Shown here in pieces: positions 1-12,400 of a stretch of 64,000 nucleotides of DNA. Where the stretch lies: positions 178,997,501 through 179,061,500 of the forward strand of contig OX465601.1 of assembly GCA_950022295.1 (NCBI GenBank), written 5' to 3'. The notes beneath the pieces are model-generated. The model searched no databases and was not told the DNA's origin. It saw nothing but the letters and a program-made list of their open reading frames with translations. Each line of letters begins with the position of its first letter. Within the stretch, counting starts at the first letter, position 1. Both the position numbers and the translations under genes were made by a program. The stretch comes from Bromus sterilis. Taxonomy: Eukaryota > Streptophyta > Magnoliopsida > Poales > Poaceae.

Positions 1-3000
1 TGGGGAAGCAGAAAGCCCTGAGAAATTATTTGAAATAGCCAGATAAAAATCTTTTTTCCAAAAATCTTTTGAATATTTGGAAAATTCCTATAAATGATGC
101 TGATCATTTTAAAAGTGGTTTGGGTATTTTCCCATACTCATGGAATTTTCTAATATTCAAATAGTGCTCTGGAAATTAAAGTTTACCCCTATTTGAATTG
201 AAATTCAAATGTATTGAATTTCAAAAATGCTGAAATTCTACAAGTGACTTTCTACTGGTCACCTAGGATTTATAAAATTGTTTGGGCATTTTTATAAAAT
301 GCTATGGTATTTGTTTTACCAGAGCAAAACAAATAACAGAAAAACTAAAAGGAAAAAGAAAGGAACAACCACCTTGCGCCCACAGCCGAGGCCCACTCAC
401 CTGTAGCCGGCCCAGCCCACTCCAGGCGTCTTGTCTTCTTCCTCCCCGGCGCCCGAAGCAGCTCGGTGGCGAGCCGAGCGCCGTGGACGCCACCGAGGGC
501 TCTGGAGCCTCCTCTTCTCTCCGCGGATGCCACGGAGATGCCCAGAGAACGCCACAACCTATCCCCTTCCTCCAGCTCACTCTCCTCCTCTCCCATCCTC
601 GTTCTCGCACCCGCCCGAAGTCCACCGCAGAGCGCTGCCGTGAGCCCGCGCGGCCAGAGACGTCCATCGGCCGGGAAAAGTTGTCCAGGAGAAGCGCCGG
701 TGTCGCCTTCGTCTTCCAGCGCTCCGAATCGAGCCCCAACGGCCCAGACGACGACGCCATGTTCAACCTCTCGCCGCCGGCCGCCGTGGACCCCGTCGAT
801 AAATACACCGCCACCGCGCCCTCCCAGCTCTCGCCGTCGACGCCATTGCATCCGGGGTGAGCCCCTCGTTGTTTCCCCCCTTCTCCCGCTTTCCCCCATG
901 CCCCGTGCCTGTTTTTCATCTTCAACCGACGCCGGCCGCCGCAAAACTCCCCGAGACCCCCTGGTGGCCCAGCTCGATGCGGACGAGCACAAGACTTCTT
1001 CTCGTGCAAACGGCGCACGATTTGGTGGCCAGAACCCCCACCCCCGTGCTGCGCCGCCGTGGCTAGGTCACCGGCGGCTAACCGCCGGCGGGCCGGTTTA
1101 ATTAGTGCCTAATGACCCCCCCCCTCTAGCCCAATGACAGGTGGGCCCTGTCCCTAATTAATCTCCTGTTTAATTAAATCAAACCGGGGGATTAACCACT
1201 GAGGCTGACAGGGTGGACCCACTGGTCAGCCCCCCCCCCCTGACGTCACCCCCACGCCATGCTGACGCAATAAATCGAATTCCAGAGAAATAGAAATGAT
1301 TTAAAATATTCCAGAAAATCATTTAAACTTGGGAAATTCATAACTAATTCATTTGAACTCCAAATATAGAAAATAATATGTCTAAAAATATCAGAAAAAT
1401 CCAAGGATTATGAATATGGGCTCTGTTTTCATGTTTGACCAATTAAAATTGGGTGAACAGTGCAAAACATCCATATGGCTTTATTTCAAATTCAAATTTG
1501 AAGCACAATTGCAAGTGACTTTGCATTTGACTTCTTTTAAATGGAATTGTACCAACATTGTGGTCAAGAACATCACCATTTCAATATTGATCATGTGTTT
1601 GATGCATTGCAAATAAATTTATACCATTGTTTGATTGTTTGCTCGATAGACGTGCAGCCGCAACCGGAGGCCACCCCCTTCGTTGAAGACACCGTTATCG
1701 AACCTCGACAGCAAGGCAAGCAAACCCCATTGATCATGTCTATAAAATCCTATTTCCCTCTCAGTCTCGCTTATGCATGTTTAGGAGATCACCGAGACAC
1801 GTTCTTTCGCATAGTTGAACCCATTCCGATGCATGACCTATCATTTTGCCACAGTATTAAGCAAACCACAATCCTAGCAGATATAGGAGTTGAATGATGA
1901 GCATGTGGCCCCTACAACTGTTACTGCTTTTACTTCTTAGTGATACAATGAGGATGTTTTGATTGTGAGTCGGGATGGAATGAACACAGTGGTGTTGATG
2001 AAAGTGAAACGTGTTGGTGAATCCACCCTAAACAAAGGTGAACGATGAGAGGCTGTGTAGGAGTACACAATGGGTTGTCTCGTTGAACACTACCTTAGGC
2101 CCCGAGTTCCTGTTTTGTGATCCAAGACAAAGAGTATGACCACATGTAGGGTTTTATGGGAGCCCCGTTTGGCCTCTTTACGTACCCGATCCGGTCCAGG
2201 AGTCACAATAGATTCGGGCTTTCCATTTGGCATGTGCATAGAAAAAGAATGAAGAAAAGGTTGCATCATCCTAGATATGTGGGTGGACTTGTGAGGCAGT
2301 GAAACCATCTGGCAGAGGTGGCGTCTCGGTCCCTTACATTATCTGAGTCCGTTTCGTGGAACCGGCCGGACTCTCGAGCGGTGCCAAACTCAGGTAGTCG
2401 ACTCCTGGATTAGAGAAGGTGATGTGAGGTTAGTGCCTTGGTTTCTTCCACGTCCGACATCCGCTTGAAGGATGCCAAGAACGAGGCGATAAGTGATGAC
2501 ACGCGTGTGAAGATGTACACCCCTGCAGGGTTAATGAACTATTCGAATAGCCGTGTCCGCGGTTATGGACTACTTGGAAACCTCTACTTGATCATAGACA
2601 ACTTGAATGGATACTTATAAAATCCGCAAGATAAGCGTGAGTGCTATGGTGGGCTTCCTCGTGGGGAAGTCGAGGAAGTAACCATAGTGGTGTATTGGTT
2701 GGAGATGTAGTGGACTCGTGTACGCTTCTTACCTCAAGTCTGGTACTCGTAGTACAGGATTAGCCAAGTCAAAGCTGGCACTTCTGCATGATGAAACTCC
2801 ACCTCCTTTACCTTGATACTTGAGCATGAGTAGTATAGATCTGATGTAAGTCTTGCTGAGTACGACTTTGTACTCACGTTTGCTTATTCTATGTTTTAGA
2901 TAAGAAACCGGACCCGATGGAGTCACCTTCGTGAAACTCGATGTTGACCTTTGTAGCATAATCCCAGACAGCAGTCTAGTCCCTCGTGGAAGGGCATGTT

Positions 3001-3668
3001 TGTTTACAAGGCTTCTCTAAGCCATTTGTTAAACTTGTCTGTACTCAGACCTAATTTGCTTCTGTTGTATGATGTAATGTTGATCACAGACATGTGATCT
3101 TTGTATGCTCTATGTGTATATCAATAAAGAATACTTTGTAGAGTTATGTGATGATACCTGCTGTTCATACTAGGCATGTGTGCTGCGTGTATGTTTATAA
3201 AATGCATGTCTTAGTATGGGTTTTCGAGACCTTAGTTGTGATCTGGCTGGCGGTCTTTTATACACCAAGTGGCCCTTAGATGTGCGCAGCTTGGGGCATC
3301 GCGATGCGATTGCTCGTGACTCTGTCACGTGCACACTTAGTTGTATGATCGAGCCCGCCCTAGACCCCGACTAAGTGATCGGGCTGGAGTAAGTCTATGT
3401 AAGAGTTAGGATCCAATCGAAAACATGGTTGAGGCGACTCGTCTATGAGTATGGGATTCACCACCCATAAGCATTTAGACTTGTGAGCGGACGATGAGGA
3501 CCCATCTCAGATGATCATCCGGCCTGAATGGGATGCCCCTCACGTTCGATGCTTACCGAGAACGTTCTGTGCTTGGCCTTGTCTGCTTAGACAAGTGGGT
3601 ACGGTTCTCGGCTCTCCATGTGATTGTATCGTGACTGGAATTACATACGCTAACCCCGGGTCCCGACA
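1..3668 (+). repeat. 5' LTR of element A (first ~80 bp outside window)
   Basis: It ends in CCCGACA at 3662-3668, directly before the primer-binding site. Layout: AT-rich start (1-340), a GC-rich block (~360-1110), an AT-rich middle and a mixed 3' half. The short open frames here are non-conserved and I do not treat them as genes. TATAAAAT at 1741-1748, conserved in the other LTR, is a weak promoter candidate. The three-palindrome cassette lies at 2521-2570. Compared with the 3' LTR it lacks a 24-bp segment near 940. Confidence 0.95.
2521..2570 (+). promoter_or_regulatory. Three-palindrome LTR cassette, element A 5' LTR
   Basis: Three adjacent dyads are visible: CCCTGCAGGG (2521-2530), CTATTCGAATAG (2539-2550), and GTCC (2555-2558) pairing with GGAC (2567-2570). 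The same ordered trio occurs in the LTRs of C, D and the minus-strand remnant at 15216-15263, although the surrounding sequence differs. Function is unknown; a conserved RNA or DNA structure is an inference. Confidence 0.7.
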
Positions 3669-4138
3669 GACTTGGTATCAGAGCAGGACTGTCTGTAGGC
3701 TTATCAAACCCTTGGTCGAAGTCGAGTCTAGCATTCTATAGTTATATAGTTACTTGGGTGTAAAGGCAACAACGTAAGGCTTCTTGTTCTCCTTATCCTC
3801 ATCGATCTATGTTCTGGGTCACCCTTATCTTTTCTACGGGATGATAGGACTAGGCTCATCTATGTCTGACTAGAACATCTCGCTGAGTGCTTCCTTGTAG
3901 CCGTAGGACAGTCGTGGTCGTCCAGAGTCTTCATGTTTTGAGTTCCTTGAGGAAGTTCTGTCCAAATTCCTCGAGGTTGTCTTGTTTTCCATCCCGGTGT
4001 AGCCGTTATGCTGCCGGATTTGTTCCAAGTTTCTATGAATCATTGCCTTCGCATTTTAATCTTTCCGCCTTCATCATGTCTTGTTATCCTTGAATCCATC
4101 ATTCAACCTGTTCTGATTGTTGATGTTTATCACACAGG
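3669..4138 (+). other. Element A 5' leader with primer-binding site
   Basis: TGGTATCAGAGC at 3673-3684 is the plant Met-tRNA-type primer-binding site, 4 nt after the LTR end. A block reading GGTCGAAGTCGAGTCTAG at 3714-3731 is shared with the leaders of C (41024-41041) and D (49156-49173) and could be a packaging or dimerisation signal (inference). The rest is untranslated leader up to the gag ATG. Confidence 0.85.
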
Positions 4139-5830
4139 ATGTCAGGTGGAACTCGTAGTGCTGTTCGTCGGAATCGAGACCGTGTTCGGAATCGGAATGA
4201 TGATGAACCTCTACCACCGCCTTCTGCGGCGGAAATCATGATGCAAGCTGAGAAGAATCAACGTGATCAAACACGCCTTCTGGAGCTCATCGAGCAGAAT
4301 ACCTCACGTCATCGTAATGTGGTTGTGAGCATTCAGGACTTCATCCTCCTCAAGCCACCGGTATTCCGATGTTCTTCTGAGCCCCTTGAAGCTGATGATT
4401 GGCTCCGTTCCATCGAGCGTAAGATTGACACTGCACATGTTGCTCCCGATGATCGAGTTATATTCGCGGCATACTTTCTGGAAGGTGCTGCTGCTGAATG
4501 GTGGGAGAACTATGTTGCTATGCAGCCAGGTGGTCACCTAGTGACTTGGCAGGAGTTCTGTGTTGCCTTTCGAGGGTACCACATTCTGGATGAGTTGATG
4601 GAGCGCAAGAAGGAAAAGTTCTGCAATTTGACTCAAGGAAAGATGTCCATGCACGAGTATGTACGGGAGTTCAACCGTCTTGCTCGGTATGCCCAAGATG
4701 AGATCACCACCGATGCCAGAAAGCAGGCAAGGTTTCGTAAGGGACTTAGCCCCATCCTTCGTCATGATCTCAACCTCATCGAATTTGCCACCTTTGAGGA
4801 TTTAGTCAACAGATCCTTCAGAGTTAAGCATGGCAATGAAATTTTCGAGGAGTCCCGCAAGCATGCTCTTGAGCTTGCTCCTTCTTCAAGTTCAGCCCCT
4901 CAGAAACGCCGAATTTGGATTCCAACCAGAGCCATACCTCAAAACCTTCTTCAGAGGCCACCACCAAATATATGCCATCCACCTCAACACATTGTTCCAC
5001 CCCGGAACGATGGGGTGCAACCAAGTAATCCTGCTCCCAGCAATTCAGGCAGGCTATGTTTCACGTGTGGTCTGACAGGCCATTACTTCCGACAGTGCCC
5101 TACAGTGTTGGTGGCACCACGTCGACCTAGTCACAAGCCTCCAAAGAAATCAACCACCAAAGCCGTCCCAGCAAAGCTTTCATCCACTAGTAGTGGTTGT
5201 GTGAACCAAATCTCAGTTGAGGACACCACTACTGCTTCGGACGTCATTCTTGGCACACTCCCAGTCAATCATGTTCCCGCCTCCGTTCTTTTCGATCCAG
5301 GAGCTTCTCATTCATTCATGTCGGAGAGTTATGCACTTCGTCATGAGTTTCCCTTTGAAGAAATGTTTTCTCCAATGATTATTCAAACTCCTGGTTCAAA
5401 ATGGCAAACTAATAGGGTAAGCCATGGCAATCAAATTGCAATTGAGGGTTTAGTATTCCTTGCTTCTCTTATAGCCCTCAAATCTTCGGACATTGATGTC
5501 ATCCTAGGAATGGATTGGTTATCAAGGCAGAATGCTTTCCTTGATTGTAAAGCCAAATCAGTCAAACTCACCCATCCTTCAGGCCAGATCATTGACTACA
5601 CATCACCCAGCTCTAAAAACCAGATGCATACTTTGAATGTGCTTCCCCTTCCTGACCTTGAAGATGTTCCGGTGGTTCGTGACTTCCCGGAAGTCTTTCC
5701 TGAAGAGCTGCCGGGAATGCCACCCGACAGGTGTGTAGAATTCATAGTTGATCTTATACCAGGCACAGCCCCAATTTCCAGACGGCCATATAGAATGGCC
5801 CCACATGAGTTAGCTGAGCTAAAAACCTAA
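4139..5830 (+). pseudogene. gag-pro: Element A gag and protease (first part of gag-pol)
   Basis: This is the first 563 codons of a single-frame gag-pol that continues to 9484. The ATG at 4139 was chosen because AGGATG also starts gag in C and D. Residues ~70-240 are the retrotransposon capsid domain. A CCHC zinc knuckle (C-X2-C-X4-H-X4-C) lies at 5057-5098, residues 307-320. The protease active site at residue 386 (5294) reads D-P-G-A, where C has D-S-G-A and D has D-T-G-A; the proline is unusual and probably inactivating. The frame ends in TAA at 5828-5830, where element C has a glutamine codon, so this is a nonsense change and not the natural end of gag. Confidence 0.9.
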
Positions 5831-7036
5831 CTTGATGCTTCGTTGGCAAAAGGCTTCATCCGCCCTAGCTCATCGCCATGGGGTTGCCCCGTTCTGTTCG
5901 TAACGAAGAAAGATGGAACAGAAAGGATGTGCGTAGACTATCGCCCGCTAAATTTAGCGACGATAAAGAACAAGTACCCACTGCCCAGGATCAATGATCT
6001 TTATGATCAACTTGCAGGATCCTCTGTCTTCTCCAAAATGGATTTGAGATTAGGCTATCATCAAATCAAAATCCGAAATGAGGACATTCCCAAAACGGCT
6101 TTCACTACTCGTTATGGTCTTTACGAGTATACCGTCATGTCCTTTGGTTTAACCAATGCCCCCGCCACATTCTCGCGCTTAATGAATTCGATCTTCATGG
6201 AGTACTTAGATAAATTTGTTGTGGTTTATCTTGATGACATTCTCATCTACTCGAAGAACGAAGAAGAGCACGCAGAACATCTTAGGTTGGTATTGATCAA
6301 ACTTAGAGAGCACCGCCTTTATGCTAAGTTCTCCAAGTGTGAATTTTGGCTACCAGAAGTGACCTACTTAGGCCACGTGATTTCTGCGAAAGGTGTTGCA
6401 GTCAATCCCGAGAGAGTTCAGGCCGTCCTTGACTGGACTCCACCTGAATCGGTTAAGCAAGTTAGGAGTTTTCTTGGCTTAGCAAGCTATTGCCGTCGCT
6501 TCGTCGAGAACTTTTCTAAAGTTGCAAAGCCTCTTACTGAACTCCTCAAGAAAGATAAGAAATTCCAATGGACTCCCAAGTGCGAGGAAAGCTTTCAAGA
6601 GCTAAAAAGAAGATTGACTTCTGCACCCTTACTTGCACCTCCAGACACCAAAAGGGATTTCGAGATCTATTCTGATGCTTCACGGCAAGGGTTAGGATGC
6701 ATACTTATGCAAGATCGACATGTGGTAGCTTATGCTTCACGCCAGTTGCGGCCACATGAAGAGAACTATCCTACCCATGATCTTGAACTCGCTGCCGTAG
6801 TTCATGCCCTGAAGACGTGGCGACATTACCTCCTTGGTAATCGTTGTGAGATTTATTCCGACCACCAAAGCCTCAAATATATTTTCACCCAGCCAGATCT
6901 TAATCTCAGGCAAAGACGCTGGATAGAGTTGATAAAAGATTATGACTTAGGAATTTCTTACACCCCAGGCAAGGCCAATGTCATGGCTGATGCCCTAAGT
7001 CGTAAGTCGTATTGTAACAACCTCATGTTACAATAG
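5831..7036 (+). pseudogene. pol: Element A reverse transcriptase and RNase H
   Basis: This continues the same frame after the stop at 5828. The RT palm carries the catalytic Y-L-D-D at 6227-6238, preceded by the usual fingers motifs. The RNase H domain follows, with its first catalytic aspartate at 6674 (Y-S-D-A-S), the glutamate in the H-D-L-E-L motif, and the S-D-H-Q-S-L motif, so all its catalytic residues are visible. It ends in a second premature stop, TAG at 7034-7036, just after the S-R-K end of RNase H. Apart from the two stops the domain looks intact, in keeping with a young insertion. Confidence 0.9.
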
Positions 7037-8194
7037 TATCAACCACTTCTTCATGAGGAATTTTGCAAGCTCAATCTTGAGATAGTTCCTCGTGGATGTC
7101 TTTTCAACTTGGTGGAGAAACCAACCCTTGAGGATCAAATCATAGCCGCCCAGAAGCGAGATAGTAATATTCAAGAGATCAAGCAGAACATTGTTAGCGG
7201 AGTTGCTAAATGTTTCTCTGCAAATGATCAAGGAACGATATTCTTTGAAAATCGTTTAGTAGTTCCTAAGAATGAAGACCTAAAGCAGCTGATCCTTAAG
7301 GAAGCTCATGACACTCCCCTCTCAATTCATCCCGGTAGCACAAAAATGTACCGAGATCTACGCCAGAGATTTTGGTGGACCCGGATGAAGAGAGACATTG
7401 CACAATTTGTTGCCGAATGTGATGTTTGTCGTCGCATTAAGGCAGAACACCAAAGACCTGCTGGTACTCTTCAGCCATTGTCTATTCCCGAGTGGAAGTG
7501 GGAAAAGGTCGGTATGGACTTCATCACCGGCTTTCCAAAAACCCAGAAAGGAAATGATGCCATCTTCGTGGTCATTGACAGGCTTTCCAAAGTTGCTCAC
7601 TTCCTTCCAGTTCGCGAGTCTATAACTGCTAGCCAGTTAGCAGACTTGTACGTCTCTAGAATAGTGTCTCTTCACGGTGTTCCTTTGGTGATCAATTCTG
7701 ATCGTGGTAGTCTTTTCACCTCTAGATTTTGGGAAAGTTTTCAGAATGCTATGGGAACTCATCTATCCTTTAGTACAGCTTTCCACCCTCAATCTAGCGG
7801 TCAAGTTGAAAGGTTTAATCAAATCTTGGAAGACATGCTCAGAGCTTGTGTCATCTCATTCGGAAAGAATTGGGAGAAATCTCTTCCATTCGCCGAATTT
7901 GCTTATAACAATAGCTATCAATCTAGTCTGAACATGGCTCCCTTTGAATTCCTCTATGGACGACGATGTCGAACACCCCTAAATTGGTCAGAAACCGGTG
8001 AAAGAAAACTCTTTGGACCGGATATGATCAAGGAAGCAGAAGAACAAGTTCGCATTGTTCGTGATCGTTTGAAAGCCGCTCAGTCTCGTCAAAAGAGCTA
8101 CTATGATCGTCATCATAGAGAGGAGAGCTACAATATTGATGAGAAGGCTTACCTCCGAGTTACTCCTCTGAAGGGAAACCAAAGATTCGGTATC

Positions 8195-8203
8195 AAAGGC
8201 AAG
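8195..8203 (+). repeat. Left target-site duplication of the hairpin element
   Basis: AAAGGCAAG, identical to 9059-9067. Removing the element and one copy rejoins the integrase reading frame. Confidence 0.95.
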
Positions 8204-9058
8204 GGGACAATTGCATTTTTGCCCCTAGTTTTGCCAGCCCGTGGGTTTTGCCCTTACTTTTCGGCTCTGCTCAGTTTTGCCCTTAGATTTGTCCCTCGGG
8301 TCATCCGAACGCCCTTTGACCGTTTGACCAATACTTAGAAAATGTATAACAAATTCATATGAACTTAGAAAAATGCAAATAAGATATTTAATTATTCAGA
8401 AAAGCATTTCCTTTATGTGTGTATCCTTTGCACATATGAAAATATTAATTGTTAACCTACCCAAGGTTACTAACGTTCTTAACATTATTAAAAATAAAAA
8501 TGTGTAAACAATAAAAAAATCATGAATAAAAACGGCATGCAAGTTTAGGTGATGTCTGCTGACCATTCTGATATCTTATTTGAGATTTTTTGAATTCACA
8601 TGAACTTGTTATGAATTTTAAAATTAATGGTCGAAGTCATTTGAAAATGCATAACAACTTCATATATACCCAGAAAAATGCAAATAAGATATCAGAATGT
8701 TCAGAAGACATCACCTACATTCGCATGTCATTTTTAATCATGAAAATGTATTGTTTATACCCTTTAATGTTTAATAATGTTAATAACATTAATAACCTCA
8801 AGTAGTTTAAATATTATTTTGTTCGTGAATGCTAATAACATGCACTTACAAGTAATGCTTTTTTAAACATTTTGATATCTTATTTGCATTTTTCTGAGTT
8901 CATATGAATTTGTTATGCATTTTCAAAGTATTGGTCAAACGGTCAAAGGGCGTTCGGATGACCTCAGAGACAAATTTAAGGGCAAAACTGAGCAAAGCCG
9001 AAAAGTAAGGGCAAAACCCACGGGCCGGCAGAACTAGGGGAAAAAATGTAATTGTCCC
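8204..9058. mobile_element. 855-bp giant-hairpin DNA transposon (MULE-like, 9-bp TSD)
   Basis: The ends are complementary (GGGACAATTGC at the left, with ATTGTCCC closing the right). The match continues through the whole element: the left half (8204-~8630) is close to the reverse complement of the right half (~8632-9058). It is flanked by a perfect 9-bp duplication, AAAGGCAAG, which fits the Mutator superfamily. No transposase or other gene is visible, so it is non-autonomous. The outer ~130 bp is GC-balanced; the interior is AT-rich and holds four copies of a ~65-bp module in alternating orientation. It interrupts the element A integrase, so it is younger than A. Confidence 0.9.
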
Positions 9059-9067
9059 AAAGGCAAG
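9059..9067 (+). repeat. Right target-site duplication of the hairpin element
   Basis: AAAGGCAAG, identical to 8195-8203. Confidence 0.95.
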
Positions 9068-9447
9068 TTGGCCCCACGTTACATCGGACCTTTCCGCATT
9101 CTCGCTAAACGTGGAGAAGTTGCGTACCAACTTGAGCTACCCCCTCACCTTTCCCGAGTACATGATGTATTTCATGTGTCAAAACTCAGGCGTTGCTTCA
9201 AGGACCCCATCCGCGAAGTCGACCATGAAACGCTTGATCTTCAAGATGACCTTTCTTATCGAGAGTACCCTGTTCGTATTCTTGATTCAGCAGAGCGTGT
9301 CACTCGTCGTCAGAAGATCAAGTTCCTAAAAGTTCAGTGGTCGCATCACTCCGAGAAAGAAGCAACATGGGAAAGAGAAGACCGCCTCCGTGCCGAGTAC
9401 CCCACCTTCCTCCCGACGAATTTTGAATCTCGGGACGAGATTGTTTT

Positions 9448-9460
9448 GAGTGGGGGCGAG
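9448..9460 (+). promoter_or_regulatory. Element A polypurine tract
   Basis: A G-rich run (GAGTGGGGGCGAG) lies immediately upstream of the 3' LTR start TGTCAG at 9462. It is the expected plus-strand primer, and matches in position and composition the tracts at 54231 (D) and 58177 (C). Confidence 0.8.
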
Positions 9461-9461
9461 T

Positions 9462-12400
9462 TGTCAGAACCCCAACTAGGGTAAGTGCTAGGGTTTGCTT
9501 GTCCCTTTGCATCATGAAAAATTCAAAAAGAAATTCAAAAATGGGGAAGCAGAAAGCCCTAAGAAATTATTTGAAATAGCCAGATAAAAATCTTTTTCCA
9601 AAAATCTTTTGAATATTTGGAAAATTCCTATAAATGATGTTGATCATTTTAAAAGTGGTTTGGGTATTTTCCCATACTCATGGAATTTTCTAATATTCAA
9701 ATAGTGCTCTGGAAATTAAAGTTTACCCCTATTTGAATTGAAATTCAAATGTATTGAATTTCAAAAATGCTCAAATTCTACAAGTGACTTTCTACTAGTC
9801 ACCTAGGATTTATAAAATTGTTTGGGCATTTTTATAAAATGCTATGGTATTTGTTTTACCAGAGCAAAAAAAATAACAGAAAAACTAAAAGGAAAAAGAA
9901 AGGAACAACCACCTTGCGCCCACAGCCGAGGCCCACTCACCTGTAGCCGGCCCAGCCCACTCCAGGCGTCTTGTCTTCTTCCTCCCCGGCGCCCGAAGCA
10001 GCTCGGTGGCGAGCCGAGCGCCGTGGACGCCACCGAGGGCTCTGGAGCCTCCTCTTCTCTCCGTGGATGCCACGGAGACGCCCAGAGAACGCAACAACCT
10101 TCCCCCTTCCTCCAGCTCACTCTCCTCCTCTCCCATCGTCGTTCTCGCACCCGCCCGAAGTCCACCGCAGAGCGCCGCCGTGAGCCCGCGCGGCCAGAGA
10201 CGTCCAACGGCCGGGAAAAGCTGTCCAGGAGAAGCGCCGGTGTCGCCTTCGTCTTCCAGCGCTCCGAATCGAGCCCCAACGGCCCAGACGACGACGCCCT
10301 GTTCAACCTCTCGCCGCCGGCCGCCGTGGACCCCGTCGAGAAATACACCGCCACCGCGCCCTCCCAGCTCTCGCCGTCGACGCCATTGCATCCGGGGTGA
10401 GCCCCTCGTTGTTTCCCCCCTTCTCCCTATTTCCCCCGTGCCGCGTGCCCGTTTTTCATCTTCAACCGACGCCGGCCGCCGCAGACGTCGTCGTAGCCGT
10501 GGCCTCGAAGCTCCCCGAGACCCCCTGGTGGCCCAGCTCGATGCGGACGAGCACAAGACTTCTTCTCGTGCAAACGGCGCACGATTTGGTGGCCAGAACC
10601 CCCACCCCCGTGCTGCGCCGCCGTGGCTAGGTCACCGACGGCTAACCGCCGGCGGGCCGGTTTAATTAGTGCCTAATGACCCCCCCCTCTAGCCCAATGA
10701 CAGGTGGGCCCTGTCCCTAATTAATCTCATGTTTAATTAAATCAAACCGGGGGATTAACCACTGAGGCTGACAGGGTGGACCCACTGGTCAGCCCCCCCC
10801 CCTGACGTCACCCCCACGCCATGCTGACGCAATAAATCGAATTCCAGAGAAATAGAAATGATTTAAAATATTCCAGAAAATCATTTAAACTTGGGAAATT
10901 CATAACTAATTCATATGAACTCCAAATATAGCAAATAATATGTCTAAAAATATCAGAAAAATCCAAGGATTATGAATATGGGCTCTGTTTTCATGTTTGA
11001 CCAATTAAAATTGGGTGAACAGTGCAAAACATCCATATGGCTTTATTTCAAATTCAAATTTGAAGCACAATTGCAAGTGGCTTTGCATTTGACTTCTTTT
11101 AAATGGAATTGTACCAACATTGTGGTCAAGAACATCACCATTTCAATATTGATCATGTGTTTGATGCATTGCAAATAAATTTATACCATTGTTTGATTGT
11201 TTGCTCGATAGACGTGCAACCGGAATTGGAGGCCACCCCCTTCGTTGAAGACACCGTTATCGAACCTCGACAGCAAGGCAAGCAAACCCCATTGATCATG
11301 TCTATAAAATCCTATTTCCCTCTCAGTCTCGCTTATGCATGTTTAGGAGATCACCGAGACACGTTCTTTCGCATAGTTGAACCCATTCCGATGCATGACC
11401 TATCATTTTGCCACAGTATTAAGCAAACCACAATCCTAGCAGATATAGGAGTTGAATGATGAGCATGTGGCCCCTACAACTGTTACTGCTTTTACTTCTT
11501 AGCGATACAATGAGGATGTTTTGATTGTGAGTCGGGATGGAATGAACACAGTGGTGTTGATGAAAGTGAAACGTGTTGGTGAATCCACCCTAAACAAAGG
11601 TGAACGATGAGAGGCTGTGTAGGAGTACACAATGGGTTGTCTCGTTGAACACTACCTTAGGCCCCGAGTTCCTGTTTTGTGATCCAAGACAAAGAGTATG
11701 ACCACATGTAGGGTTTTATGGGAGCCCCGTTTGGCCTCTTTACGTACCCGATCCGGTCCAGGAGTCACAATAGATTCGGGCTTTCCATTTGGCATGTGCA
11801 TAGAAAAAGAATGAAGAAAAGGTTGCATCATCCTAGATATGTGGGTGGACTTGTGAGGCAGTGAAACCATCTGGCAGAGGTGGCGTCTCGGTCCCTTACA
11901 TTATCTGAGTCCGTTTCGTGGAACCGGCCGGACTCTCGAGCGGTGCCAAACTCAGGTAGTCGACTCCTGGATTAGAGAAGGTGATGTGAGGTTAGTGCCT
12001 TGGTTTCATCCACGTCCGACATCCGCTTGAAGGATGCCAAGAACGAGGCGATAAGTGATGACACGCGTGTGAAGATGTACACCCCTGCAGGGTTAATGAA
12101 CTATTCGAATAGCCGTGTCCGCGGTTATGGACTACTTGGAAACCTCTACTTGATCATAGACAACTTGAATGGATACTTATAAAATCCGCAAGATAAGCGT
12201 GAGTGCTATGGTGGGCTTCCTCGTGGGGAAGTCGAGGAAGTAACCATAGTGGTGTATTGGTTGGAGATGTAGTGGACTCGTGTACGCTTCTTACCTCAAG
12301 TCTGGTACTCGTAGTACAGGATTAGCCAAGTCAAAGATGGCACTTCTGCATGATGAAATTCCACCTCCTTTACCTTGATACTTGAGCATGAGTAGTATAG

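Larger units (their letters stand above)
7037..9484 (+). pseudogene. pol: Element A integrase and chromodomain, split by an insertion
   Basis: The gag-pol frame continues. The H2C2 zinc-binding domain is at ~7328-7445. The catalytic residues are D (7517-7519), D (7700-7702) and E (7808-7810), a DD35E spacing with all three present. The GPF/GPY region is broken at 8203 by an 855-bp transposon and resumes at 9068. Insertion plus duplication is 864 bp, so the downstream frame is unchanged, but stops inside the insertion end translation at 8338. A chromodomain (~9305-9410; V-Q-W, E-A-T-W-E motifs) ends the protein and would target integration to particular chromatin. The open frame runs through the polypurine tract and into the 3' LTR before its stop at 9482-9484. 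Confidence 0.9.

Noticed and set aside
302..1101. Long overlapping open frames on both strands of the element A LTR (repeated at 9842-10665)
   Set aside because: They lie in a GC-rich LTR block, differ between the two LTRs by indels, and match no domain. GC-rich sequence has few stops by chance.
4304..4765. Minus-strand open frames inside element A gag
   Set aside because: Shadows of the well-supported plus-strand capsid frame.
8900..9130. Minus-strand open frame across the hairpin element end
   Set aside because: It spans a transposon boundary and matches nothing; it is chance.
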